Shown here: in pieces, positions 7,330 to 14,510 of the stretch
How positions within the stretch are numbered: the stretch's first letter is position 1
Layout of the letters: each line of letters opens with the position of its first letter
NCBI GenBank assembly: GCA_002415895.1
Contig: DIAV01000261.1
Location: 1-23,775 of the forward strand
Direction of reading: 5' to 3'
From: Anaerolineales bacterium UBA5069
GTDB taxonomy: Bacteria > Chloroflexota > Anaerolineae > Caldilineales > Caldilineaceae
Length of the DNA stretch: 23,775 bases
The notes under the pieces: model-generated
Seen by the model: the letters and a program-made list of their open reading frames with translations, nothing else
Told to the model about the DNA's origin: nothing
Database searches by the model: none
Program-made: the position numbers and the translations under genes

Positions 7330-7614
7330 ATGGCGAAGCACACCATGAGCACAGAAGAGGCGCAACGTCTGGGTGATCTGCTCGGCGTCAACTGGCAGGA
7401 CATTCCCCTTGCGGAGTTCCGCCGGGGCCTTGAGGTTGAAATGGAGCACGGTGCGCACGACCCGGAGACCGACGTCACGCACAATGACCCGCTGCTGACG
7501 GGCAAGATCGCCTGGGCGCACTTGAAGGAATTCAGCGACTACTACACGCGCCTCGACGTGCTCGAAGCGGAAGCCGATGCCTACTGGGCGGAACACAAGC
7601 GCAGCGCGTCATAG
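7330..7614 (+). CDS. Small acidic DUF5661-like protein
   Basis: The 94-aa soluble protein reads LGDLLGVNWQDIPLAEFRRGLEVEMEHG, then HDPETDVTHNDPLLTGKIAWAHL and EFSDYYTRLDVLEAEAD. I recognise this as the pattern of the uncharacterised DUF5661 family, from memory. No enzymatic motif is clear, though the conserved His and Asp residues (EHG, HDP, THND, AHL) could bind metal. I chose the ATG at 7330, which has GAGG five to eight bases upstream. An in-frame ATG at 7291 lacks such a site. It sits between yebC and ruvC on the same strand, 106 and 56 bases apart. Confidence 0.75.
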   Translation: MAKHTMSTEEAQRLGDLLGVNWQDIPLAEFRRGLEVEMEHGAHDPETDVTHNDPLLTGKIAWAHLKEFSDYYTRLDVLEAEADAYWAEHKRSAS

Positions 7615-7670
7615 GCGCTTGACGCACATGTACTTGACGCTCGCGTTCTTCTACGCGGACCAGGAGGTTC

Positions 7671-8201
7671 ATGGCACAGTCATCCGTGCCCGCGACTGAG
7701 CTTGAGTATATTGTGCTGGGAATTGACCCCGGTACGGCGCTCACCGGCTATGGCGTGGTGGGGCAGGATCTGCAGGGCAACTTCAGGCTGCTGGCGTGCG
7801 GCGTTTTTCGCACACAGCCCACAACGCCCATGCCCATGCGCCTGCGCGAGCTCTTTGGTGATGTGCAGAACATCATTGACGAATTCGCGCCCAATGAGAT
7901 GGCCGTGGAGAAGCTCTTTTTCGGGCGCAATGTAACCACAGCCATATCGGTGGGCCAGGCGCGCGGCGCCATCCTGTTGGCGGCGGCGCTGCGCGATTGC
8001 CCAGTGGTGGAGTACACACCCGCCGAAGTGAAGCAGGCGATTAGCGGCTACGGCAACGCCGACAAGCGCCAGGTGCAGGAGATGGTGCAGCGCACGCTTG
8101 ATTTGGCCGAGCCGCCTACGCCTGATGATGCCGCCGACGGCGTGGCAATTGCGCTTTGTCACCTGCAAACTGTGGAATATCGAAGGCGGGTGGGTTTATG
8201 A
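7671..8201 (+). CDS. ruvC: Holliday junction endonuclease RuvC
   Basis: The 176-aa protein resolves Holliday junctions by paired nicking after RuvAB branch migration. The RNase H-fold acidic residues are visible: Asp19 in GIDPGT, Glu80 in AVEKLFFGRN, and Asp153/Asp156 in the DDAADG motif, matching the four catalytic acids of E. coli RuvC. AGGAGG lies at 7662-7667, unusually close (3 bases) to the ATG at 7671. The stop overlaps the start of ruvA in an ATGA, so the two are translationally coupled. ruvB is not in the window. Confidence 0.96.
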   Translation: MAQSSVPATELEYIVLGIDPGTALTGYGVVGQDLQGNFRLLACGVFRTQPTTPMPMRLRELFGDVQNIIDEFAPNEMAVEKLFFGRNVTTAISVGQARGAILLAAALRDCPVVEYTPAEVKQAISGYGNADKRQVQEMVQRTLDLAEPPTPDDAADGVAIALCHLQTVEYRRRVGL

Positions 8202-8788
8202 TTCGGCTGTTGCGCGGTGTGGTGGCGGGCAGGGGCAAGGATTTTCTGATTGTGGATGTGGGTGGGGCCGGCGGCGGCGTGGGCCTCAAGGTCTCTGCGC
8301 CCGAGCCTACCGTAATGAAGCTGCTTGTTGACCAGCGCGTTCTCCTGCACACCTACCTGCAGGTGCGCGAGGATGCGCTAACGCTCTTCGGCTTCGAGCG
8401 TGAAGACGAATTGGCCATGTTCGAACTGCTGCTGACCGTGAGCGGCGTTGGCCCCAAAGTGGCGCTCTCTGCGCTCAGCGTACTTTCGCCAGAGGCGCTG
8501 CAGAATGCCTTGGCCAGCGAAGAGCCGGCGCTCATCGCGCGTGTGCCTGGCATTGGCAAGCGCACCGCCGAGAAGATTGTTCTCGAACTCAAGGACAAGG
8601 TGCGCGGCGGCACGAGCAGTGTGCCCGGGCTGGTGCACATGGTGGATGCCGACGCCGAGGTGGTGGATGCGCTCATCGGCCTTGGCTACAGCGTAATGGA
8701 ATCGCAGCGCGCCGTGCAGGGCCTGCCCAGGGATGTGGTGGGTGTTGAAGATCGGCTGCGCCTGGCGCTCAGCCGCTTTGCTTCTTAA
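8198..8788 (+). CDS. ruvA: Holliday junction branch migration protein RuvA
   Basis: The 196-aa protein has an N-terminal OB-fold (MIRLLRGVV, ending in the LHTYLQVREDALTLFGF segment), two helix-hairpin-helix motifs (LTVSGVGPKVALSAL and RVPGIGKRTAEKIVLEL), a flexible Ser/Gly/Val linker and a C-terminal domain III that contacts RuvB (VDALIGLGYS). RuvA tetramers bind Holliday junctions and load RuvB. The ATG at 8198 overlaps the ruvC stop (TGA 8199-8201). The ORF could begin at 8156 inside ruvC, but the family N-terminus starts at 8198. Confidence 0.96.
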   Translation: MIRLLRGVVAGRGKDFLIVDVGGAGGGVGLKVSAPEPTVMKLLVDQRVLLHTYLQVREDALTLFGFEREDELAMFELLLTVSGVGPKVALSALSVLSPEALQNALASEEPALIARVPGIGKRTAEKIVLELKDKVRGGTSSVPGLVHMVDADAEVVDALIGLGYSVMESQRAVQGLPRDVVGVEDRLRLALSRFAS

Positions 8789-8796
8789 CGGCAACA

Positions 8797-8951
8797 ACAA
8801 GGCGCAAAACGGCCACTGCTTCACCGCAAAGATACATAGGTGCGCAAAGAAACGCATAGAAACACAAAGGAACAACAGAAGAGAAGGATAACAAGGGCCG
8901 TTGTGTTTCCTGCTCTTTCTGTCGTTTCCGCTGTTTCTGCGTACAGGCCCT
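8797..8951. repeat. Degenerate CGCAAAG-type intergenic repeat
   Basis: The left part carries GCGCAAAA, CCGCAAAG, GCGCAAAG, ACGCATAG and ACACAAAG words. The right part carries the pyrimidine-rich partner (TTTCTGTCGTTTCCGC, TGTTTCTGCG). AACGGCC (8808-8814) and GGCCGTT (8896-8902) form an inner stem. Positions 8905-8931 match 16510-16536 (opposite strand) over 27 bases with two mismatches. The 208-base gap to efp contains nothing else that I can identify. Confidence 0.5.
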
Positions 8952-8996
8952 TCTATTTTTCCTGATTCTGTGAATCTCAAGCAAGCGAGTTGATTT

Positions 8997-9563
8997 ATGG
9001 CAGATGTACAAGCGCTGCGCCGCGGCGACATTTTTACCGAAGACGATGCGCTTTGGCGCGTGATTGACCATCAGCACATAAAAATGGGGCGCGGCTCGGC
9101 CACGGTGCGCCTGAAGGTGCGCAACGTGCGCACCGGCTCCACTGTGGAGAAGACCTACAACAACGGTCAGCGCGTCAATGATGTGCAACTGGAGCTGCAC
9201 GAAGTTCAGTTCCAGTATACGGATGGCGACTTCTACCACTTTATGAACACGGAAACCTTCGAGCAGTTGGCGCTTTCGCCTGCCGATCTTGAGGGCATTA
9301 CCGAATACCTCACCGACAATCAGCTTGTGGTTGTGGAGATGTACGAGGATGAGCCGATCAGCATTCGCCTGCCCACCACTGTGGACCTGAAGATTGTGGG
9401 GGCAGAGATGGGTGTGGTGGGCGATACGGCTGCAGGTACGCCCATGAAGGAGATTGAACTGGAGACGGGGCTGAAAATGCAAGCCCCCATGTACCTCAAG
9501 CTGGGCGAGGTTGTGCGCATTGATACGCGCGACGGCAGCTTTGTCACGCGCGTGCGCGGCTGA
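8997..9563 (+). CDS. efp: Translation elongation factor P
   Basis: The 188-aa protein has the three-domain EF-P layout: an N-terminal KOW-like domain (RRGDIFTEDDALWRVIDHQHIKMGRG), an OB domain (YNNGQRVNDVQLELHEVQFQYTDGDFYHFMN) and a C-terminal OB domain ending in EVVRIDTRDGSFVTRVRG. EF-P relieves ribosome stalling at polyproline stretches. The loop tip reads MGRGSA, so Arg32 occupies the place where many EF-Ps carry a modifiable lysine. No Shine-Dalgarno is strong, but MADVQ is the natural start. Confidence 0.96.
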   Translation: MADVQALRRGDIFTEDDALWRVIDHQHIKMGRGSATVRLKVRNVRTGSTVEKTYNNGQRVNDVQLELHEVQFQYTDGDFYHFMNTETFEQLALSPADLEGITEYLTDNQLVVVEMYEDEPISIRLPTTVDLKIVGAEMGVVGDTAAGTPMKEIELETGLKMQAPMYLKLGEVVRIDTRDGSFVTRVRG

Positions 9564-9614
9564 GTGGTGTGTCTGCGCCACCGCGCAAACAAGCAGCCGC
9601 CGCCTGCCCGAAAT

Positions 9615-9643
9615 TTGCTCCGCAGCAGCGCAACGCATATAAT
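9615..9643 (+). promoter_or_regulatory. Promoter of tRNA-Thr
   Basis: TTGCTC (9615-9620), a 17-base spacer and perfect TATAAT (9638-9643) lie 32 bases before the mature tRNA 5' end. Transcription would begin near 9650. Confidence 0.8.
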
Positions 9644-9675
9644 TATGACTTGCTGCCGCACAAGCGGAGCCAGTC

Positions 9676-9751
9676 GCCGTTGTAGCTCAGTCGGTAGAGC
9701 AGCGCACTCGTAATGCGCAGGTCAAGAGTTCGAATCTCTTCAACGGCTCCA
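9676..9751 (+). tRNA. tRNA-Thr (anticodon CGU), CCA encoded
   Basis: A 76-base cloverleaf: acceptor GCCGTTG pairs with CAACGGC; D stem GCTC/GAGC; anticodon stem GCGCA/TGCGC with loop CTCGTAA (CGT at 9709-9711); T stem AAGAG/CTCTT with TTCGAAT loop; discriminator T followed by encoded CCA at 9749-9751. CGU reads the ACG threonine codon. It has its own promoter and terminator, so it is a monocistronic unit. Confidence 0.97.
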
Positions 9752-9756
9752 TTAAG

Positions 9757-9791
9757 AAGCGCCGCCCTAGCCAGGGCGGCGCTTTTGCTTT
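9757..9791. terminator. Strong terminator after tRNA-Thr, probably bidirectional
   Basis: A perfect 12-bp stem (AAGCGCCGCCCT at 9757-9768 and its complement at 9773-9784) encloses an AGCC loop and is followed by TTGCTTTG. On the minus strand the stem is followed by CTTCTTAAT, so it can also serve the convergent membrane-protein gene ending at 9837. Confidence 0.85.
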
Positions 9792-9836
9792 GCTGCTTGA
9801 AGACGCGCCCGTACGCGTTCAGATGAAAATTTGCCC

Positions 9837-10451
9837 CTACTCGGCATGGCGATCATGCACCCAGATGTAGAAGGTAATGGCGGCAATGACCGCGGCAACG
9901 CCCACGCCATAGCCAAGCAGGTTTGTGCTTCTGTCCCAATTCGCCACCTGAATCAGTGCATCCACCGATATGACCGTGACGATGACGCCGAGCAGATGGC
10001 GCTCCATGTGACCCGGCGTGGCAACCCGCAGCCATGCGGGCATGTCCAGATTGTCGCGCAGCATTAACTGGTAGAAGCCCATGGAGAGGACATAGAGAAC
10101 CAGCGCCACGAGGAAGTAATCGACGATTTCCAGTGCCTGCGTGCGCAGCAAGGGCGTTGACTGGAGAGGGTTCAACGCACCGATGAGCATCATGATTGCC
10201 GACCGTGTGCCCGCGAAAAGCAGGACGATGGAGGCGACAAATGTGCTGAGTACCGCCAGCGCAAAAAGGTAGCGGGAGGCGGAAATCAGCCGCAATATGG
10301 GGCGGTAAAAGCGGCCCGTGTTTTCGTCGTGGGTGTAAATGCCTGTACTCTGCGCCTGCTCTTTGGCTTCTTCGTCTTCATCGCGCATGCGTGTGGGGAT
10401 CCTGAGTTTTGGGATGGAAGGTGAATCGCTATGCGGCGTCTCGTGAATCAT
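9837..10451 (-). CDS. YqhA/UPF0114-like inner membrane protein
   Basis: The 204-aa protein has a charged, cytoplasmic-looking N-terminus of about 55 residues, then about four hydrophobic segments near 61-83, 107-130, 152-171 and 178-197. The pattern ASRYLFALAVLST, then a LRDNLDMPAWL loop, then RHLLGVIVTVISVDALIQV followed by a glycine-rich last helix, fits the uncharacterised YqhA/UPF0114 family by memory. No Shine-Dalgarno precedes the ATG at 10451. TATCAT lies 12 bases upstream, so it may have a very short leader. It lies 38 bases downstream of the threonine dehydratase gene. No function can be stated. Confidence 0.7.
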   Translation of the reverse strand: MIHETPHSDSPSIPKLRIPTRMRDEDEEAKEQAQSTGIYTHDENTGRFYRPILRLISASRYLFALAVLSTFVASIVLLFAGTRSAIMMLIGALNPLQSTPLLRTQALEIVDYFLVALVLYVLSMGFYQLMLRDNLDMPAWLRVATPGHMERHLLGVIVTVISVDALIQVANWDRSTNLLGYGVGVAAVIAAITFYIWVHDRHAE

Positions 10452-10489
10452 CAGTGTAATCGAATGATACGACTGTGCACATGCTGGAA

Positions 10490-11473
10490 TTACACGTCAT
10501 CAGGGGCAATCAGGCGCGTAAAGGTGGCGGCGTCAATGTTGCTGCCGCAAACAATCAGGCCCACACGCTGGCCGCGCAACGTCTCCAGCAGGGGGCCGCA
10601 AAGCGCCGCCGTAGCCGCCGCGCCCGCCGGCTCCACCGCCAGCTTCATGCCCAAAAAGAGCATGCGCATGGCAGCGCGCATCTGCACGTCGCTCACAAGC
10701 ACAATCTCATCCACATAGCGCCGGCAGAGGTCGAACGAATAGGGCAGGGCCATGGGTGCGCCAAGGCTGTCGGCAATCGTACGCACCTGTTCCAGCGCCT
10801 GTACGCTGCCCAGAGCAAAGCTGCGGCGCATGGAGTCCGCGCCTTCCGGCTCCACGCCGTAGACGCGGCACTGGGGTTGCAATTGCTTGAAGACTGCGGC
10901 CATGCCCGCCGCCAGACCGCCCCCGCCAATGGGAATAATCACGGCGTCGAGGGCGGGGGCCTGCGTGGCAAACTCAAGGCCCACCGTGGCTGTGCCCAAC
11001 GCCGTCAGCGGCCCTTCGAAGGGGTGCACCAGAAAACGCCCTTCCTCTTCCTGCACCTGCGCCACGCGCGCAAAGGCAAGTTTTACATCATCCACCAGCA
11101 ACACGTCGGCCCCCAGCGCGCGACAGCGCTCCACGCGCAGCGGGCTGGCTGTGCGCGGCATTACAACCTTGGCTGTGGTGTCCAGCAACGCCGCGGCATA
11201 GGCAACGGCAATCGCGTGGTTGCCTGCGCTCACAGCCGTTACACCGCGGTTGAGGGCCGCGCGATCGAGGTCCAGCATGACAGTGAGCGCGCCGCGCGGC
11301 TTGAAGCTGCCCGTGTGCTGGAAGAGCTCGAGCTTGAGAAAAACCTCGGTTTCATCGCCAACGGCCTGCTCAAGATCCGGGCCCATCCAGCGCCACACGG
11401 GTGTCTCGCGCACGAGGTCGCCAAGGCGTGCGCGTGCCGCGCGCACGCGCTCGATGTGTACGGTGTCGGGCAT
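10490..11473 (-). CDS. Threonine/serine dehydratase family PLP enzyme
   Basis: The 327-aa fold-type II PLP enzyme probably deaminates threonine to 2-oxobutyrate and ammonia. The PLP-binding lysine is Lys58 in HTGSFKPRGA. SAGNHA and the glycine loop IGGGGLAAG, which hold the cofactor, are present. No C-terminal ACT regulatory domain is present, so it resembles catabolic TdcB-type enzymes and not feedback-inhibited IlvA. I chose the ATG at 11473 because GGAGG lies five bases ahead. The predicted promoter at 11516-11545 would start RNA near 11509, downstream of the alternative ATG at 11515. Serine racemase or another related specificity is possible. Confidence 0.88.
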   Translation of the reverse strand: MPDTVHIERVRAARARLGDLVRETPVWRWMGPDLEQAVGDETEVFLKLELFQHTGSFKPRGALTVMLDLDRAALNRGVTAVSAGNHAIAVAYAAALLDTTAKVVMPRTASPLRVERCRALGADVLLVDDVKLAFARVAQVQEEEGRFLVHPFEGPLTALGTATVGLEFATQAPALDAVIIPIGGGGLAAGMAAVFKQLQPQCRVYGVEPEGADSMRRSFALGSVQALEQVRTIADSLGAPMALPYSFDLCRRYVDEIVLVSDVQMRAAMRMLFLGMKLAVEPAGAAATAALCGPLLETLRGQRVGLIVCGSNIDAATFTRLIAPDDV

Positions 11474-11515
11474 AGCGGCCTCCAGGTGTTGGCGTGCTGG
11501 CTGGTTGATTGACAT

Positions 11516-11545
11516 ATCGTACCCAGAAGTGGGGTGGCGACGCAA
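11516..11545 (-). promoter_or_regulatory. Promoter of the threonine dehydratase gene
   Basis: On the minus strand, TTGCGT (11545-11540), an 18-base spacer and TACGAT (11521-11516) are seen. The start near 11509 supports the ATG at 11473 over the longer reading frames. Confidence 0.5.
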
Positions 11546-11553
11546 TTTACTCT

Positions 11554-11583
11554 ATGACGCGCTGGCGCTGTCGGTGCTACAAT
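11554..11583 (+). promoter_or_regulatory. Possible promoter of the mutase gene
   Basis: TACAAT at 11578-11583 is a good -10. ATGACG at 11554-11559 with an 18-base spacer is a weak -35. It would give a leader of about 40 bases before the ATG at 11631, divergent from the dehydratase promoter. Confidence 0.4.
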
Positions 11584-11630
11584 GTGCGCATCTGCCCCCA
11601 TGTGCCTGCAAGAGTCTACGGAGGTGAGCA

Positions 11631-13319
11631 ATGACGCTCTACGATGCCGCTGCGCTCGAAGCGCTGCGCAACCAGCAATCCGCCTGGGCTGACGGCGCGC
11701 GCCGCACGGCCACGGCCCGCTTCCCCGAACGTTACGCAGAGTTCACCACCCTCTCCGGCGCGCCTGTGCAGGGCATTTACACGCCCCTTGATCACGCGCA
11801 GACCGATTACAGCGCCGACCTGGGCTTGCCCGGCAACTTCCCCTACACGCGCGGCATTCATCCCACTGGCTACCGCGGGCGGCTGTGGACCATGCGCATG
11901 TTCGCCGGTTTCGGCGGCGCAGAGGAGACCAACGCCCGCTTCCGCTATCTGCTCGCACACGGGCAAACGGGCCTTTCAGTGGCCTTCGACATGCCCACAC
12001 TCTATGGTTACGACACGGATGCGCCCGAGGCCGAGGGGGAGTTTGGCCTCTGCGGTGTAGCGTGCGCCTCGCTGCGCGACATGGAAATCCTGCTCGACGG
12101 GCTGCCGCTCGATGCGCTCACAACCTCGATGACAATCAACAGCCCGGCGGCCATCATCTGGGCCATGTACATAGCCGCCGCCGAAAAGCGGGGCATTGCG
12201 CGCGCCAAACTGGGCGGCACGCTGCAAAATGATATCCTCAAGGAGTATATCGCGCAGAAAGAGTACATCTTCCCACCCCTGCCCTCCATGCGTCTCGTAA
12301 CGGACACGATTGAGTTTGCCACGCAGCAGATGCCCCTCTGGAACCCCATTTCGGTTTCGGGCTACCATATTCGCGAGGCAGGCAGCACAGCCGCGCAAGA
12401 GCTTGCCTTTACGCTGGCCGATGGCATGGAATATGTACGCTGGGCGCTGGCACGCGGCCTGCAGATTGACGACTTTGCTCCGCGCATCTCCTTCTTCTTT
12501 AATGCGCACAATGACTTCTTCGAGGAGATAGCCAAGTACCGCGCGGCGCGCCGTATTTGGGCGCGCGTCATGCGCGACACCTTTGGCGCACAGAATCCCC
12601 GCACATGCATGTTGCGCTTCCACACGCAGACGGCGGGTGTGAGCCTGACGGCGCAACAGCCACTCAACAATATTACGCGCGTGGCGCTGCAGGCGCTGGC
12701 CGCCGTGCTGGGCGGCACGCAGAGCCTGCACACCAACTCCATGGACGAGGCGCTGGCCCTGCCCGGCGAGGAGTCTGTGACGGTGGCGCTGCGCACGCAG
12801 CAGATTATTGCCCACGAGAGCGGCGTTACCAACACTGTAGATCCGCTGGGCGGCTCCTACTTTGTGGAGGCGCTGACCGATGCCATGGAGGCGCAGGCGC
12901 AGGCCTATTTCGACCAGATTGCGGCCTATGGCGGCCTGCTGCCTGCGTTGGAAGAGGGCTTCTTCCAGCGAGAGATTACCGAGGCAGCGCTGCGCTTCCA
13001 ACGCGAGGTGGAGGCGGGACGGCGCGTGATTGTGGGGGTGAACGACTATACAAGCGGCGCGGCCCAGTCTGTGCCGCTGCTACGCATTGACGAGGCAGGC
13101 TATCGCCGCCAGCTCGCCCGCCTTGCCGAATTACGCCGCACGCGCGACAACCGCGCCGTTTCACAAACGCTGGCGGCGCTGGCACAGGCGGCGCGGCGCG
13201 ACAACCACAACCTCATGGAGCCGATTCTTGACGCCGTGCGCGCCTATGCCACGCTGCAGGAGATGATGGACGTGCTGCGTGAGGCGTGGGGAGTCTACCA
13301 CGAGCCGGCAATTCTTTAG
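11631..13319 (+). CDS. Adenosylcobalamin-dependent acyl-CoA mutase large subunit, isobutyryl-CoA mutase-like
   Basis: The 562-aa protein is the TIM-barrel substrate-binding part of the methylmalonyl-CoA mutase family: [100 protein letters not shown] and [19 protein letters not shown]. It lacks a C-terminal B12-binding domain, so it needs a separate small subunit, not found here. Aligned by SGYH (Tyr245-His246), the positions equal to Tyr89 and Arg207 of Propionibacterium mutase are Phe91 and Gln209. Those residues are what isobutyryl-CoA mutase (IcmA) uses. That points to isobutyryl-CoA/n-butyryl-CoA interconversion. The start has GGAGGTGA seven bases upstream. Methylmalonyl-CoA mutase would be the default automatic label. 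Confidence 0.85.
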   Translation: MTLYDAAALEALRNQQSAWADGARRTATARFPERYAEFTTLSGAPVQGIYTPLDHAQTDYSADLGLPGNFPYTRGIHPTGYRGRLWTMRMFAGFGGAEETNARFRYLLAHGQTGLSVAFDMPTLYGYDTDAPEAEGEFGLCGVACASLRDMEILLDGLPLDALTTSMTINSPAAIIWAMYIAAAEKRGIARAKLGGTLQNDILKEYIAQKEYIFPPLPSMRLVTDTIEFATQQMPLWNPISVSGYHIREAGSTAAQELAFTLADGMEYVRWALARGLQIDDFAPRISFFFNAHNDFFEEIAKYRAARRIWARVMRDTFGAQNPRTCMLRFHTQTAGVSLTAQQPLNNITRVALQALAAVLGGTQSLHTNSMDEALALPGEESVTVALRTQQIIAHESGVTNTVDPLGGSYFVEALTDAMEAQAQAYFDQIAAYGGLLPALEEGFFQREITEAALRFQREVEAGRRVIVGVNDYTSGAAQSVPLLRIDEAGYRRQLARLAELRRTRDNRAVSQTLAALAQAARRDNHNLMEPILDAVRAYATLQEMMDVLREAWGVYHEPAIL

Positions 13320-13402
13320 GGCGCACCGCAATTGCACCGCCGCTGCAAAGCTCTCCCTCGCTTCCCATACCGCACGAGTGAGGTGGCGCGGCGCAGTACT
13401 CT

Positions 13403-13609
13403 TTAGTCCGCGAGCCACCACAAACCTTGCCGCCAGATCTGCCAGAAGCCGTAGATGAGGTAGATGATCAGGATCGTCGAAATCACACCGATGAGCCAGC
13501 GGCGATGCTCGTACATCTGCTTCATGTTCGTCCACGATTCGCGCGGGCGCAACACGAAGAAGGTGACGGCGAGGATGAGGAGATAGATGATCAGGCGGCG
13601 ACTTGACAT
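13403..13609 (-). CDS. Small two-helix membrane protein, unknown
   Basis: The 68-aa protein has hydrophobic segments at about 5-20 and 38-56, a basic/polar middle (RPRESWTNMKQMYEHRR) and a Trp-rich end (FWQIWRQGLWWLAD). I do not recognise the family. The hydrophobic pattern and absence of a competing ORF support it as a real gene. No clear Shine-Dalgarno is present. Its start is 43 bases from the divergent gene at 13653. Confidence 0.6.
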   Translation of the reverse strand: MSSRRLIIYLLILAVTFFVLRPRESWTNMKQMYEHRRWLIGVISTILIIYLIYGFWQIWRQGLWWLAD

Positions 13610-13640
13610 GGTGGCTTCGAGTGGCTTGTGATGGCTGTGC

Positions 13641-13646
13641 TAAAAT
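13641..13646 (+). promoter_or_regulatory. -10 box placing transcription start on the ATG at 13653
   Basis: TAAAAT ends seven bases before the ATG at 13653, so RNA would begin at or beside the start codon. No Shine-Dalgarno is visible, which fits a leaderless mRNA. The -35 is unclear: a TTGACA at 13603-13608 is 32 bases away and too far. Confidence 0.5.
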
Positions 13647-13652
13647 GGCCCC

Positions 13653-14372
13653 ATGACGATGGCTTCGTGGGTGGGTGCACAACTGCGCCCGGATGCGCCC
13701 GGCTTCTGGCTGGCGCTTGATTTGCTTGTGGCGGCGGCGCTTTGGATGCTGCCGGTTCGCTACGGCCGCCGCGAAACGTTGGCACGCCCGTTGCGCTGGA
13801 TTGTGCTGCCAAGCATGGCGCTGCTGGCAGGGGCGCTATCCCCTCAGGCGCTGGGGCTGGCCGGCATTGACTGGCAAGCGGGGATCACGCTGGGCCTGGG
13901 CATCGTTTTGGGGCTGCTGCTGTTGCTGGCGCTTGTGCGGCTGACTGTGCGCGAGCCTGCCGGTGATCCGCAGGCGGCAGCGGGAAGCGCCGCTTCGCTC
14001 TATGCGCTGCTGTATGGCGGCGCACAGCAATTCCACTGGTGTTTCCAGCGCGGGGCGCTGCTGGCGCTGTTTGTCTCACTTGCCGCGCTGCCCGCTGCCG
14101 CCATGCGCGCGCCGGTGTACTGGGCAACGTGGGTGGCGGTGCTGATCGCATTGCCGGGGCTGCTCTTTGTTGCGCCTGGCCTGCCGCGCCTGTATACGGG
14201 CATTGCGCTTGTAGCAACGGCCATTCTCTTCTTCTACACGCGCAACTTCTGGCTCTGCTGGGCGCTTCACAGCGGCATTTTGGCTTTTGCCGGTGTTGCC
14301 TGGCTGCGCCCCGAACTGAAGCCTGCAGCCACACCGCAACGCACAGGTGTTAAGGACGCAAGGAAACGCTAA
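13653..14372 (+). CDS. Polytopic membrane protein, possibly a degenerate CPBP-family relative
   Basis: The 239-aa protein has about seven hydrophobic segments between residue 19 and 220 and a basic tail (KDARKR). LYALLYGGAQQFHWCFQRG and FFYTRNFWLCWALHSGILAF recall the second and later motifs of CPBP (CAAX protease/bacteriocin-processing) membrane proteins, which usually have EExxxR and two His motifs. Here a Gln-Gln pair sits where Glu would be expected, so activity is doubtful and the assignment is tentative. Expression appears leaderless. A second in-frame ATG at 13659 is an alternative start. Confidence 0.65.
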   Translation: MTMASWVGAQLRPDAPGFWLALDLLVAAALWMLPVRYGRRETLARPLRWIVLPSMALLAGALSPQALGLAGIDWQAGITLGLGIVLGLLLLLALVRLTVREPAGDPQAAAGSAASLYALLYGGAQQFHWCFQRGALLALFVSLAALPAAAMRAPVYWATWVAVLIALPGLLFVAPGLPRLYTGIALVATAILFFYTRNFWLCWALHSGILAFAGVAWLRPELKPAATPQRTGVKDARKR

Positions 14373-14449
14373 GCAAAAACAACTGCCAGGTATGCCTTGT
14401 ATGCCTGGCCGACAACGGCTGGATTGCTACAGGTTCGCTGCGCAAAGGA

Positions 14450-14489
14450 ACGGGCACGGGGTCAATCCCCATGCCCGTTTGCTTTCCTT
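14450..14489. terminator. Terminator between convergent genes, probably bidirectional
   Basis: ACGGGCA (14450-14456) pairs with TGCCCGT (14472-14478), and GGGG pairs with CCCC inside, around a TCAAT loop. TTGCTTTCCTT follows on the plus strand and TCCTTTG on the minus strand. It sits between the plus gene ending at 14372 and the minus gene ending at 14511. Confidence 0.7.
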
Positions 14490-14510
14490 ATATGCAGAGC
14501 GCCACAGCTG

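Noticed and set aside
11631..13319. Assignment of the mutase as 2-hydroxyisobutyryl-CoA mutase
   Set aside because: That enzyme has Ile at the position where this protein has Phe91; the Phe/Gln pair fits isobutyryl-CoA mutase better.
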